Source: Actinomycetota bacterium (GTDB taxonomy: Bacteria > Actinomycetota > Actinomycetes > Streptosporangiales > Streptosporangiaceae). From it: a stretch of 33,797 nucleotides of DNA. The position numbers and the translations under genes were made by a program. Under the pieces are notes generated by a model. It did no database searches and had not been told where the DNA came from. It worked only from the letters and a program-made list of their open reading frames with translations. Every line of letters starts with the position of its first letter. Position 1 is the stretch's first letter. Positions 12,306-21,321 of the stretch are shown piece by piece. Location of the stretch: assembly GCA_027306495.1 (NCBI GenBank), contig DAHUZQ010000050.1, positions 1-33,797 of the forward strand, read 5' to 3'.

Positions 12306-14057
12306 GTGATGGCCCCCGGACCCGGCACAGGCAGGCTCAGCCCACAGGCCCGCTCCGCCGCGCTCACCGCGCTGTCCGGGTCGCAACTGCAGGTACTGGT
12401 CGTCGGTGGGGGTGTGGTCGGGGCGGGAGTCGCGCTGGACGCGGCGACGCGGGGGCTGACGGTCGGCCTGGTGGAGGCGCGCGACTTCGCCTCCGGGACG
12501 TCATCACGGTCCAGCAAGCTCATCCATGGCGGATTGCGCTACCTGGAGCAGCTCAACGTCAGCCTGGTCCGGGAGGCCCTGACCGAGCGCTCGCTGCTGC
12601 TCGGGGTCATCGCGCCGCACCTGGTGCGGGGCGTGCCGTTCCTGTTCCCGCTCACCCACCACGTCTGGGAACGGGCCTACGTCGGCACCGGGGTCGGCGC
12701 CTACGACGTGCTCGGGTTCTCAATGAGTCAGTCCCGCGGGCTGCCCGGCCATCGGCAGCTCAGCCGACGCGGGGCACTGCGGGTGGCCCCGGCGCTCAAG
12801 CGGTCGGCGATCACCGGCGCGATCGCGTACTGGGACGCCCAGGTGGACGACGCCCGGTACGTGGCGACGCTGGTTCGCACGGCGGCCAGTTACGGCGCGC
12901 ATTGCGCGTCCCGTGTCCAGGTCACCGGCCTGCTGCGGGAAGGCGAACGGGTGGCGGGTGTGCAGGCCGTCGACCTCGAGGCCGGCACCCCGCTGCGGAT
13001 CCGGGCCGAGCAGGTGGTCAACGCGACGGGCGTCTGGACCGATGACATCCAGGCCATGGTGGGCGGGCGCGGGACCATCAACCTGCGGGTGTCCAAGGGC
13101 GTGCACCTGCTGGTGCCCCGGGACCGGATCCAGTCAGCCGCCGGGATCATCCTGCGCACCCCGGTGAGCGTGCTGTTCGTCATCCCCTGGGGCAGGCACT
13201 GGATCATCGGCACCACCGACACCGACTGGGCAGGTGGCAAGGCGGAACCGGTGGCCAGCGGGGGGGACATCGACTACCTGCTGGGGCAGGCGAACCGGGT
13301 CCTTACCATGCCGCTGGGCCGTGAGGACATCACCGCCGTCTACGCCGGCCTGCGCCCGCTGCTGGCGGGTGAATCCGACACCACCTCCCGGCTGTCCCGC
13401 GAGCATGTGGTCGCCCATCCGGTGCCCGGCCTGGTGCTGGTGGCCGGTGGCAAGTACACGACCTACCGGCTGATGGCGCGCGATGCGGTGGATGCCGTGG
13501 CGCACGGCCTGGACTGGCGGACGCCTGCCTCATGCACCGACCGGGTGCCACTGGCTGGTGCCAGCGGCTATCAGGCGCTCTGGAACGCCCGGTACCGGCT
13601 GGCCGCTTCCTCCGGCCTGCATGTGGCGCGGATCGAGCATCTGCTGCGCAGGTACGGGTCGCTCATCCGCGAGGTGCTGGACCTGATAGCGGCGGACCCG
13701 GACCTCGCCCGGCCGGTCGGGGCGGCCGACGACTACCTGCGGGCGGAGATCACCTACGCCGCCTCCCATGAAGGGGCGCGGCATCTGGACGACGTGCTCG
13801 CGCGGCGCACACACATCGCCATCGAAACGCCCGACCGTGGGGTGGCTGCGGCCGCCGAGGTGGCCGGCCTGATGGCGGGACCACTGGGCTGGGATGACCG
13901 CCGGATCGCCCGCGAGGTCGAGCACTACCGGGCGCACGCCGCGGCCGGGCTGGCTGCCCAGGACGCGGAGAACGACGCGGACGCCGACGCTATCGCGGCA
14001 ACCGCGACCGACATCGTGCCGCTGGTGAGCCCGGGCCGGAGTCCCGTCGGCCACTAG
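12306..14057 (+). CDS. glpD: Glycerol-3-phosphate dehydrogenase, FAD-dependent
   Basis: Membrane-associated flavoenzyme that oxidises glycerol-3-phosphate to DHAP and passes electrons to quinone. The 583-residue product has the N-terminal dinucleotide fold VLVVGGGVVGAGVALDAATRGLTV (about residues 30-54) and the GlpD signature SGTSSRSSKLIHGGLRYLE. Further family motifs include ATGVWTDDI and WIIGTTDTDW. A C-terminal helical domain follows from about residue 395. The start is GTG 12306 or the adjacent ATG 12309; the absence of a ribosome-binding site and the -10 box immediately upstream favour leaderless initiation. The TAG stop also forms the first half of the trpS -10 box. Confidence 0.96.
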   Translation: MMAPGPGTGRLSPQARSAALTALSGSQLQVLVVGGGVVGAGVALDAATRGLTVGLVEARDFASGTSSRSSKLIHGGLRYLEQLNVSLVREALTERSLLLGVIAPHLVRGVPFLFPLTHHVWERAYVGTGVGAYDVLGFSMSQSRGLPGHRQLSRRGALRVAPALKRSAITGAIAYWDAQVDDARYVATLVRTAASYGAHCASRVQVTGLLREGERVAGVQAVDLEAGTPLRIRAEQVVNATGVWTDDIQAMVGGRGTINLRVSKGVHLLVPRDRIQSAAGIILRTPVSVLFVIPWGRHWIIGTTDTDWAGGKAEPVASGGDIDYLLGQANRVLTMPLGREDITAVYAGLRPLLAGESDTTSRLSREHVVAHPVPGLVLVAGGKYTTYRLMARDAVDAVAHGLDWRTPASCTDRVPLAGASGYQALWNARYRLAASSGLHVARIEHLLRRYGSLIREVLDLIAADPDLARPVGAADDYLRAEITYAASHEGARHLDDVLARRTHIAIETPDRGVAAAAEVAGLMAGPLGWDDRRIAREVEHYRAHAAAGLAAQDAENDADADAIAATATDIVPLVSPGRSPVGH

Positions 14058-14060
14058 ACT
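14055..14060 (+). promoter_or_regulatory. TAGACT -10 box for trpS, leaderless type
   Basis: TAGACT overlaps the glpD stop codon and ends six bases before the trpS ATG. There is no Shine-Dalgarno sequence between box and start, which is the spacing expected for a transcript beginning at the A of ATG. Confidence 0.55.
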
Positions 14061-14066
14061 TCGGCC

Positions 14067-15071
14067 ATGCCAGCGCCGCGTGTCTTTTCCGGTATCCAGC
14101 CGACCGCCGACTCCTTCCATCTCGGCAACTACCTGGGCGCGCTCCGGCAGTGGGTGGCCTTTCAGGAGACTCACGACGCCTTCTACTGCGTCGTGGACCT
14201 GCACGCCATCACTGTCGCGCACGACCCCGCGCTGCTGCGGCGGCGGACCCGGGTGGCCGCTGCGCAGCTTTTCGCCGCCGGGCTGGACCCGGACCGGTGC
14301 ACGGTGTTCGTGCAGAGCCACGTCGCCGAGCACACCGCGCTGGCATGGGTGCTGGGATGCCTGACCGGCTTTGGCGAGGCCAGCCGGATGACGCAGTTCA
14401 AGGACAAGGCAGCCAAGGGCGGATCGTCCGCTGCCAGCCTCGGCCTGTTCAGTTACCCCGTCCTGCAGGCGGCCGACATCCTGCTCTACCAGACCCAGCA
14501 GGTCCCGGTCGGTGAGGACCAGCGTCAGCATCTGGAGCTGAGCCGTGATCTGGCCATCCGCTTCAACCACCGGTTCGGCCCGACGTTCACCGTCCCCAGC
14601 CCCTACATCCCGGGTGGGGTGGCCAAGATCACCGACCTGCAGGACCCGTCAGCCAAGATGAGCAAGTCGTCCTCCGCGCCGCAGGGGATCATCGACCTGC
14701 TGGATGACCCGGACGCGATCCGGCGCAAGATCGCCAGGGCGGTGACCGACCCCGGCAGCGAAATCCGGGCCGACGAGGCCGCCAAGCCCGGCGTCACCAA
14801 CCTGCTGCGGATCTACGCCGCTCTCACCGGGGAGCAGGTCGCGGCGCTGGAGGACCGCTACCGCGGGGCCGGCTACGGGGCTTTCAAGAAGGACCTCGCC
14901 GAGGTCGTGACCGGCGCGCTCGCGCCGATCCGTGAGCGCGCAGCCAAGCTCATCGCCGACGAACCCGCGCTCGATGCCATGCTGGCGCACGGTGCTGCAA
15001 AGGCCCGCCCGATCGCCCGGGCGACGATGGAGCAGGTGAGCGAGCGGATCGGCTTCCTGCCCGCCGTCTGA
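14067..15071 (+). CDS. trpS: Tryptophanyl-tRNA synthetase
   Basis: Class I aminoacyl-tRNA synthetase that charges tRNA-Trp. The 334-residue length is typical of bacterial TrpRS. The HIGH-type motif is HLGN (from His18) after [11 protein letters not shown], and the KMSKS loop is intact at residues 197-201. Substrate-binding segments VVDLHAIT and [25 protein letters not shown] are canonical. ATG 14067 lies nine bases after the glpD stop. If the transcript starts at the ATG, the initiating ribosome would use the leaderless pathway. It is not known from the window whether this is the only trpS in the genome; some actinobacteria carry a second, indolmycin-resistant copy. Confidence 0.97.
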   Translation: MPAPRVFSGIQPTADSFHLGNYLGALRQWVAFQETHDAFYCVVDLHAITVAHDPALLRRRTRVAAAQLFAAGLDPDRCTVFVQSHVAEHTALAWVLGCLTGFGEASRMTQFKDKAAKGGSSAASLGLFSYPVLQAADILLYQTQQVPVGEDQRQHLELSRDLAIRFNHRFGPTFTVPSPYIPGGVAKITDLQDPSAKMSKSSSAPQGIIDLLDDPDAIRRKIARAVTDPGSEIRADEAAKPGVTNLLRIYAALTGEQVAALEDRYRGAGYGAFKKDLAEVVTGALAPIRERAAKLIADEPALDAMLAHGAAKARPIARATMEQVSERIGFLPAV

Positions 15072-15102
15072 CCTCACCCGCGGCAGCGCGCATTATGCCG
15101 CC

Positions 15103-15108
15103 TATTCT
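15103..15108 (+). promoter_or_regulatory. TATTCT -10 box for the mutase gene, leaderless type
   Basis: TATTCT ends six bases before the ATG at 15115, with no ribosome-binding site between. It is the same geometry as at trpS and ppc. No -35 element was recognised. Confidence 0.5.
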
Positions 15109-15114
15109 TGGGTC

Positions 15115-16695
15115 ATGGGACGCCAGTCGGAATCCGGGCTGCCGGTCGAGCAGGTGTACGGGCCGGGGGATCCGGCTGGTTTCGACCCGGCCGTGAAACT
15201 GGGCGATCCCGGCGAATACCCGTTCACCCGGGGCGTCTACCCCGCCATGTACACGCAGCGGCCCTGGACGATGCGCCAGTACGCCGGCTTCGCGACCGCC
15301 CGTGAGTCGAACGAGCGTTATCACCAGCTCATCGCCGCCGGCACGACGGGCCTGTCGGTCGCCTTCGACCTGCCCACCCAGATGGGGTACGACTCCGACG
15401 CCCCAGCCGCGCAGGGGGAAGTCGGCAAGGTCGGGGTTGCGATCGACTCGATCGAGGACATGGCGGTGCTGCTGGCGGGCATCCCGGTGGACCGTGTCTC
15501 CACGTCGATGACGATCAACGCTCCGGCGGCCGTGCTGCTGCTGCTCTACCAGCTCACCGCCCACGAGCAGGGAGTGCCAGCCAGCGCGCTGAACGGCACC
15601 ATCCAGAATGACGTCCTGAAGGAATACATCGCGCGCGGCACCTATATCTATCCGCCCAAGCCATCGCTGCGGCTGATCGCTGACACTTTCGCCTATTGCC
15701 GCAGCGAGATCCCACGCTGGAACACGATCTCCATATCCGGGTATCACATGGCGGAGGCGGGTGCCACGCCGGTGCAGGAGATCGCTTTCACGCTGGCGAA
15801 CGCCAAGGAATATGTGCGTGCGGCGCTGTCGTCCGGGCTGGCGGTGGATGATTTCGGCCCGCGGCTGTCGTTCTTCTTCGTGGCTCGCACGACCTTGCTG
15901 GAGGAGGTCGCGAAGTTCCGCGCCGCCCGCCGCCTGTGGGCGCGGATCATGCGCGAGGAGTTCAATGCGCGCGACCCACGCTCACAGATGCTCCGTTTCC
16001 ACACCCAGACCGCGGGTGTGCAACTGACGGCGCAGCAGCCGGAGGTGAACCTGGCGCGGGTCACCGTCCAGGCCCTGGCCGCCGTGCTCGGTGGCACCCA
16101 GTCCCTGCACACCAACGCCTATGACGAGGCGCTCGGGCTGCCGAGCCAGCATGCGGCCCGGCTGGCGTTGCGGACCCAGCAGGTGATCGCCTGCGAATCG
16201 GACCTGACGGCGACCGTGGACCCGTTCGCGGGCTCGTACGCGGTGGAGTCGATGACGGATGAGATCGAGGCCGCCGCGGCCGACCTGATCGGCAAGGTCG
16301 AGGAACTCGGCGGTGCTGTCGCCGGCATCGAGCAGGGTTTCCAGAAGGCGGAGATCGAACGGTCGGCCTACCAGGTGGCGCGCCAGATCGATACGGGGGA
16401 ACGGGTGGTGGTCGGCGTCAACAAGTTCGCTTCCCCCGAGCCACAGGCTTATGAGCCGCTGCGGGTCGACCCCGTAATCGAGCGTGAGCAGGCGCAGCGG
16501 CTGGCACGGCTGCGGCAGTCCCGCGGCAGCGTGGCCTGGCAGCGGGGGATCGATGACCTCAAGCGGGCCGCCGCCGGCCAGGATAATGTGCTGCCGCCAC
16601 TGCGGGAGGCACTGGCGGCGCGTGCCACTGTCGGAGAGGTCTGCGACGCCCTCCGGGAAGTCTGGGGGGTATACCGGCCCGGCGAGGTCCGCTGA
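15115..16695 (+). CDS. Methylmalonyl-CoA mutase, catalytic (large) subunit without B12 domain
   Basis: A 526-residue acyl-CoA mutase barrel that rearranges methylmalonyl-CoA and succinyl-CoA with adenosylcobalamin. It ends after the barrel and linker, so the cobalamin-binding domain must come from a separate small subunit not in this window. Specificity residues can be read. Tyr56 in RQYAGF corresponds to Tyr89 of Propionibacterium MutB (Phe in isobutyryl-CoA mutase, Ile in 2-hydroxyisobutyryl-CoA mutase). Arg174 in ARGTY corresponds to Arg207 (Gln in isobutyryl-CoA mutase). His211 in SGYHM corresponds to His244. All three favour methylmalonyl-CoA. The ATG has a -10 box directly upstream. The role fits the propionyl-CoA carboxylase genes further right. 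Family assignment is secure; substrate is an inference from these residues. Confidence 0.92.
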   Translation: MGRQSESGLPVEQVYGPGDPAGFDPAVKLGDPGEYPFTRGVYPAMYTQRPWTMRQYAGFATARESNERYHQLIAAGTTGLSVAFDLPTQMGYDSDAPAAQGEVGKVGVAIDSIEDMAVLLAGIPVDRVSTSMTINAPAAVLLLLYQLTAHEQGVPASALNGTIQNDVLKEYIARGTYIYPPKPSLRLIADTFAYCRSEIPRWNTISISGYHMAEAGATPVQEIAFTLANAKEYVRAALSSGLAVDDFGPRLSFFFVARTTLLEEVAKFRAARRLWARIMREEFNARDPRSQMLRFHTQTAGVQLTAQQPEVNLARVTVQALAAVLGGTQSLHTNAYDEALGLPSQHAARLALRTQQVIACESDLTATVDPFAGSYAVESMTDEIEAAAADLIGKVEELGGAVAGIEQGFQKAEIERSAYQVARQIDTGERVVVGVNKFASPEPQAYEPLRVDPVIEREQAQRLARLRQSRGSVAWQRGIDDLKRAAAGQDNVLPPLREALAARATVGEVCDALREVWGVYRPGEVR

Positions 16696-17169
16696 AATCC
16701 CTGCACTTGCAGACAATGGCGTAACGCCAAGCGAATGATCGCCACCCGCGATACCATCGTGCCTGCGACGGTACGTATCCCGTCACTGCTCGCTGGGATC
16801 CGAGGACAGCGCATTATCGAGTCGTCCGGAAGCGGTGACCGCCTGCGGTAGGTGCGCCTGTCCCGTGCGTCCACGGGCTTCACGGGATGGGTATGACGAC
16901 GGAGACCGTCGCTGCAGTGCCCGGCATCTGCCGGGCCGCCGGGCGGGGAAGCACCACCTCGGCCGGGAGGGCTAGCTTGGGGACCGCTTTGGAGCTGGGT
17001 GGTCGCCGCGCGGGCCCCGGCCGACCGGCCGGCCCACCGGTCAGCCACCGCGCTGCTGGTGAAGTATGGCTCTAGTTCGAGGAGTACATGGACATGCTGC
17101 TCCGCGCCACGGCTTGCCGAGGGGGCATCGGTGGAGTGCGGCGGCCGGCCTACCGGGGGGAGGCTGCGC
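16696..17169. other. 474-base intergenic region, no gene recognised
   Basis: No open frame here has family similarity or a sensible start on either strand. A small palindrome, TGGCGTAACGCCA, lies at 16717-16729 and may be an operator or weak hairpin. The downstream amidohydrolase frame is open leftwards to 16999, but that extension is low-complexity and lacks a ribosome-binding site. I looked for a cobalamin riboswitch (B12 box) and for tRNA T-loop sequence and saw neither. It is the longest gene-free stretch of the window. Confidence 0.6.
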
Positions 17170-18411
17170 ATGCTCGAGCTTGACCTGCCCGGATCCCTCG
17201 ATGAGTTCCTTTGCGCACGGACTGAGGAACTCATCGCGTTCCGGCGTGACCTGCACGCCCACCCTGAGGTGGGGTATCACGAGCATCGCACCACGAGCCG
17301 GGTGGCGCTCCGGCTCGCCGCGGCGGGCCTGCAGCCGGTCACCCTGCCCAAGGGGACGGGACTGGTCGCCGATGTCGGTGACGACCTGACCGGCGGCCCC
17401 CTGGTGGCGCTGCGCGCGGATCTGGACGCCCTGCCGATCACGGATGAGAAGAACGTGCCGTACCGGTCCACGGTGCCCAACGCCTGCCACGCCTGCGGTC
17501 ACGACGTGCACACCACGGTGCTGCTCGGTGCGGGCCTCTTCCTGGCGGCGCAGGCGGCGGCCGGCGTCCTGCCCGGCCGGGTGCGGCTGATCTTCCAGCC
17601 CGCTGAAGAGGTGCCGGGTGGCGCCCTGGATGTGATGGCCGCCGGGGGCCTGTCGTCAGTGGACCGCATATTCGCCGTTCACTGTGATCCCAGGCTCGAC
17701 GCCGGCAAGGTGGGCACGCGCACGGGCCCGATCACGGCCGCGTGCGACAAGATCAAGGTCCGGGTGACCGGGCCCGGCGGGCACACCGCCCGCCCGCATC
17801 TGACGGCGGACCTGGTCTACGCCCTCGGCAAGATCGTGACTGAGCTTCCGGCCGCGCTGTCCCGCCGGGTTGACCCGCGCTCCAGCCTCAGCCTGGTCTG
17901 GGGCAGGGTCAGCGCGGGCTCGGCGGCCAACGCGATACCCGACGACGGCATCGCGGAGGGCACGGTCCGGTGCCTGGATGACAAGGCCTGGCACGAGGCG
18001 CCGGACCTGCTCAAGGCACTGGTCGAGTCGGTCGCCAGCGCCTATGGGGTCGTCGCCGACCTGCAATATCAGCGCAATGTGCCACCCTGCGTGAATGAGC
18101 CGGTGAGCACCGCGTTGCTGGAGTCGGCGGTCAGCCTGGTGCTCGGGCCGGACGCGCTCGCCACTACCCCGCAGAGCCTGGGTGGCGAGGACTTCGCGTG
18201 GTTCCTGGAGTCGGTGCCCGGCTCACTGGCCCGGCTGGGAACCCGGACGCCCGGCTCGGATGAGGACTTCGATATCCACCAGGCCACCTTCGACGTCGAT
18301 GAGCGGGCGATCGGGGTCGGAGTGCGGCTGATGGCGGCCACCGCGGTCACCGCCCTCAGCGCGGGCGGCATGAGCCTGGCCGAACGTGTGCCGGGTGGTG
18401 CGCGGGCGTGA
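17170..18411 (+). CDS. M20-family amidohydrolase / metallopeptidase
   Basis: A 413-residue M20 amidohydrolase with the N-acyl-amino-acid or hippurate hydrolase layout. The opening RRDLHAHPEVGYHEH and RADLDALP are standard. The metal-binding motif NACHACGHDVHTT gives Cys109 and His111, and FQPAEEVPGGA supplies the catalytic Glu pair. The dimerisation lid lies at about residues 190-300, and the C-terminal GGEDFAWF motif carries the last His/Glu-region ligands. ATG 17170 is preceded by a GGGGGGAGG ribosome-binding site at a six-base spacing. The substrate is unknown. M. tuberculosis has two M20 genes (amiA1, amiB1) close to lpdA, the same neighbourhood as here. The stop overlaps the next start. 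Confidence 0.92.
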   Translation: MLELDLPGSLDEFLCARTEELIAFRRDLHAHPEVGYHEHRTTSRVALRLAAAGLQPVTLPKGTGLVADVGDDLTGGPLVALRADLDALPITDEKNVPYRSTVPNACHACGHDVHTTVLLGAGLFLAAQAAAGVLPGRVRLIFQPAEEVPGGALDVMAAGGLSSVDRIFAVHCDPRLDAGKVGTRTGPITAACDKIKVRVTGPGGHTARPHLTADLVYALGKIVTELPAALSRRVDPRSSLSLVWGRVSAGSAANAIPDDGIAEGTVRCLDDKAWHEAPDLLKALVESVASAYGVVADLQYQRNVPPCVNEPVSTALLESAVSLVLGPDALATTPQSLGGEDFAWFLESVPGSLARLGTRTPGSDEDFDIHQATFDVDERAIGVGVRLMAATAVTALSAGGMSLAERVPGGARA

Positions 18412-19220
18412 GATTGCCGCGCCTGCGGCGCCCGGGCCGTGGGGATGACGACCTGGACGTGTTCCGGAGTCCCGGTGCTGTCGTCCTGTGGTGGTTCTGG
18501 GCCGCGGTCGCCGCCGTGGTCCTGATAGACCTCGCGATTCAGGGCGGGGGCCGGGACGCGCTGATCGCCGCGCTGATCGTGGTGACAGCGACGGGATACG
18601 CCTACGCGGTGGCTGGTCGGCCGCGGGTGGAGGCGGATGCGGACGGGATCAGGGTGCTGAACCCGTTGCGCGATTTCCGGCTCCCCTGGGCGGCTGTGGA
18701 GACGATCGAGGTCGCGACGGCACTGAAGATCCGCTGCTTCCCGGCACCGGGACAGGCCCGCGGCAAGGTGGTAACGAGCTGGGCGGTTCAGTCCTCGGCC
18801 CGGTCGGCCGCCAGGCGGGAGTTCGCGACGCGGCGGGCGGCGGCACGCGGAGGCCGGGGCGGCCTGCCGGGGATCGGCTTCGGGGGCGGTGGCGGGTTCA
18901 ACAGGGCGGGCAGGGCCAGCCCTGGCTATGCCCAGCCCGGGGGCAGCCGGATGCCGCCCGCCGCGCGGGAGGTTGTGAACCGGAGCGTCGCCGATTACGC
19001 GATGGGCGTCCTCAATGAACGCATGCGCAAGATCAAGCTGGCGCAGACGCTTGCCGCGGCCACCGCGGCGGTCCGTGGGGATGGTGCCCCGGCGGCAGCG
19101 GCCGGGGACGGCCTGTCTCCCGCATCACCACCCGCCGTTCCCACGGCACGCTGGGCATGGTGGCCGATAGCCGCGATGGTGGTGCCCACCGTGGCGCTCA
19201 TCGTGACGCTGCTGGTCTGA
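18408..19220 (+). CDS. PH-domain membrane protein, function unknown
   Basis: A 270-residue membrane protein. Two hydrophobic helices lie near residues 24-42 and 48-66, followed by a small beta-rich segment (VEADADGIRVLNPLRDFRLPWAAVETIEV) typical of bacterial PH-like domains. Residues about 145-185 are Gly/Arg-rich and probably disordered, and a third transmembrane helix (WWPIAAMVVPTVALIVTLLV) ends the protein. GTG 18408 overlaps the amidohydrolase stop by four bases, so the pair is translationally coupled. A membrane protein also lies near lpdA in M. tuberculosis (Rv3304). No enzymatic function is evident. Confidence 0.8.
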   Translation: MRLPRLRRPGRGDDDLDVFRSPGAVVLWWFWAAVAAVVLIDLAIQGGGRDALIAALIVVTATGYAYAVAGRPRVEADADGIRVLNPLRDFRLPWAAVETIEVATALKIRCFPAPGQARGKVVTSWAVQSSARSAARREFATRRAAARGGRGGLPGIGFGGGGGFNRAGRASPGYAQPGGSRMPPAAREVVNRSVADYAMGVLNERMRKIKLAQTLAAATAAVRGDGAPAAAAGDGLSPASPPAVPTARWAWWPIAAMVVPTVALIVTLLV

Positions 19221-19285
19221 GACGGCCTGATCTCGCGGGCATGGATTGACTCAGCCCGCCCTGCCGGGGCGCTGACCGGCCCTGC

Positions 19286-19738
19286 TCAGGTGCCGAAGGA
19301 CGCGCAGGGACGTGTTCGCAGGGCCGCGACGTAATCGGATGGTGCCCCGGCCTTCTCCGCGGAGTCCGCGAGGATGCCCAGATAGCGAGCCGACGGCAGG
19401 CCGCCTTCGTAGGCGTCGAGCACGTACAGCCAGGCCAGCGCGTCACCTTCGAGCGTCTGCACCCTGACCTTGATCTTGCTGTAGTAACCGAGGGTGGCGC
19501 CGTCCCACATGTCGAGCGCCCGCTCGTCCATCGGTGGCACGTCATAGAGCACCACGAACACCCGGTCGAAGGAGTCCTCGACCACCGTCGCCAGGGCGCC
19601 CTCCCAGCCGATGTCCTCCCCACCGAAGGTCAGACGCCAGCCCTCCAGCCAGCCGGTGCCCCGCTGCGGTGAATGTGGGCAGCGCGCCAGCATCTGCTCT
19701 GGGTCCATGTTGCTGCCATAGGCCGCGTACAACGCCAC
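19286..19738 (-). CDS. Gamma-glutamylcyclotransferase-like (AIG2/GGCT) protein
   Basis: A 150-residue AIG2/GGCT-fold protein. The nucleotide-free binding loop is visible as YAAYGSNMDP at the N-terminus, and the rest follows the family order (FDRVFVVLYDV, LDMWDGA, YYSKIKVRV, AWLYVLDAYEGG). In GGCT enzymes the catalytic Glu sits in the LDxxEG motif; here the residue is Asp79 (LDMWDG), a conservative change that may lower or alter activity. GTG 19738 is preferred because a TACGCT -10 box on the minus strand (19752-19747) ends eight bases before it; a TTG at 19747 would overlap that box. The gene is convergent with the PH-domain gene and divergent from lpdA. Confidence 0.85.
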   Translation of the reverse strand: MALYAAYGSNMDPEQMLARCPHSPQRGTGWLEGWRLTFGGEDIGWEGALATVVEDSFDRVFVVLYDVPPMDERALDMWDGATLGYYSKIKVRVQTLEGDALAWLYVLDAYEGGLPSARYLGILADSAEKAGAPSDYVAALRTRPCASFGT

Positions 19739-19752
19739 GGCTGACAAGCGTA

Positions 19753-19795
19753 CGGCTCCGGCCGGGCCGGCGTGGCCGGAATCCAGCCGGAGCCG
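19753..19795. repeat. Inverted repeat between the GGCT-like gene and lpdA
   Basis: CGGCTCCGGC (19753-19762) and GCCGGAGCCG (19786-19795) are exact 10-bp inverted arms with centres 33 bases apart. They lie immediately upstream of the -10 box of the GGCT-like gene and about 110 bases before lpdA. This is a possible operator in the divergent intergenic region; no known binding motif is recognised. Confidence 0.5.
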
Positions 19796-19901
19796 ATCAT
19801 GAGGGCGCGGGTGCCACCGGCCAGCCCGGTGAACCGCACCGTCACGCCGACCGGCGCTGGGGACGGGCGGCCGGGGTGTCAGTGGGGAAGAATGCTGCCT
19901 C

Positions 19902-21317
19902 GTGAATCATCCGACGGTGGACGTGGCGATCCTGGGCGGGGGGCCGGGCGGATATGAAGCCGCCCTGGTCGCCTCTCAGCTCGGGGCGAGCGGGGTGGTG
20001 GTCGATTCGGACGGCCTCGGCGGGGCTTCCGTCCTGACCGATTGCGTTCCCTCCAAGACCCTGATCGCCAGTGCGGAGACCATGGGCCTGCTCGCGGGTG
20101 CCGCCGATCTCGGTATCAGGATTGGCCAGAGCACCCGGGTGCCCGGCCAGCCACGGGCGGTGCGGCCGGCGGATGTGGATGCCCGCCGGCTGTACGGCCG
20201 GGTGAAGGCGCTCGCCGCGGCGCAGTCGGCCGACGTGGCCAGCCGGCTCACCGCCGAAGGGGTCCGGGTGCTGACCGGGCATGGGCGGCTGGCTGCGCCG
20301 CACACGCTGGCGGTGGGCGGACAGGAGATCGCGGCTGGTGTGGTGCTCGTCGCCACCGGTGGTATGCCACGGGTACTGCCCGGTGCGCAGCCGGACGGCC
20401 AGCGGATCCTCAACTGGCGGCAGCTCTACGACCTCAGCGAGGTGCCCCCGGAACTCGTGGTGGTCGGTTCCGGGGTGACCGGGGCCGAATTCGCGAGCGC
20501 GTTCCAGGCGCTCGGGTCGCAGGTCACCCTGATCTCCTCGCGCGAGCACGTCCTCCCTCACGAGGACCGGGATGCGGCGGTGCTGATCGAGGACGTCTTC
20601 CGGCGGCGTGGCATGACCGTGCTCAGCCGTTCCCGGGCCGAGTCGGTGTCCCGTTCCGGTGACGGCGTCGTCGTGCGGCTGGCGGATGGCCGGACCGTGC
20701 GGGGCTCACATTGCCTGCTCACGGTGGGCCTGGTGGCCGCTACCGATGGCATCGGCCTGGCGGAGGCCGGGATCAAGCTGGACAGCCATGGGTTCATCGT
20801 CGCCGACCGGGTGTCACGGACGTCCGCACCGGGTGTGTATGCGGCCGGTGACTGCACCGGGGTGCTCATGCTCGCCTCCGTGGCCGCGATGCAGGGACGC
20901 ATCGCCATGTGGCACGCGCTCGGTGAGGCGGTTCAGCCGCTGCGCCTCGATCACGTCGCCGCGACGATCTTCACCGAGCCGGAAATCGCTACGGTGGGAG
21001 TGTCACAGCGGGCCGTGGAAGCGGGTGAGGTGGACGCCAGCGTCGTCAAGCTGCCGCTGTCCACCAACGCCCGGGCGAAGATGCAGGGCTTCCGCGACGG
21101 GTTCGTCAAACTGTTCGCCGGTCAGGGCAGTGGCAGAGTGCTGGGAGGCGTCGTGGTGGCGCCCCGTGCCAGCGAACTGATCCTCGCGGTATCGCTGGCG
21201 GTCGAGCAGATGCTCACCGTCAGCCAGATCGCTCACACCTTCGCGGTGTATCCGTCCCTGTCCGGGAGCCTGACGGAGGCAGCACGGCAGCTGATGAAGC
21301 CGGCGGGGGAGGGCTGA
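19902..21317 (+). CDS. lpdA: LpdA-type NAD(P)H quinone dehydrogenase
   Basis: A 471-residue flavoprotein disulphide reductase-fold enzyme. FAD- and NAD-binding folds are clear (VAILGGGPGGYEAAL at residues 8-22; VVVGSGVTGAEFASAF near 186-201), as is the FAD motif VYAAGDCTG. True lipoamide dehydrogenases have a redox pair CxxxxC; here the first position is Ser43 and only Cys48 remains (GASVLTDCVPSK). The C-terminal His-Glu dyad is also lost: the HPTLSE motif reads YPSLSG (Tyr450, Gly455). This pattern matches LpdA (Rv3303c) of M. tuberculosis, a quinone reductase and not a lipoamide dehydrogenase. The GTG start follows a GGGGAAG stretch about 11 bases upstream. Confidence 0.9.
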   Translation: MNHPTVDVAILGGGPGGYEAALVASQLGASGVVVDSDGLGGASVLTDCVPSKTLIASAETMGLLAGAADLGIRIGQSTRVPGQPRAVRPADVDARRLYGRVKALAAAQSADVASRLTAEGVRVLTGHGRLAAPHTLAVGGQEIAAGVVLVATGGMPRVLPGAQPDGQRILNWRQLYDLSEVPPELVVVGSGVTGAEFASAFQALGSQVTLISSREHVLPHEDRDAAVLIEDVFRRRGMTVLSRSRAESVSRSGDGVVVRLADGRTVRGSHCLLTVGLVAATDGIGLAEAGIKLDSHGFIVADRVSRTSAPGVYAAGDCTGVLMLASVAAMQGRIAMWHALGEAVQPLRLDHVAATIFTEPEIATVGVSQRAVEAGEVDASVVKLPLSTNARAKMQGFRDGFVKLFAGQGSGRVLGGVVVAPRASELILAVSLAVEQMLTVSQIAHTFAVYPSLSGSLTEAARQLMKPAGEG

Positions 21318-21321
21318 GCTG

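Noticed and set aside
16696-17169. Cobalamin riboswitch or tRNA in the long gap
   Set aside because: No B12 box, no T-loop sequence and no cloverleaf could be found by eye.
16999-17169. N-terminal extension of the M20 amidohydrolase
   Set aside because: The extra 57 codons are low-complexity and unlike the family; a strong ribosome-binding site precedes ATG 17170.
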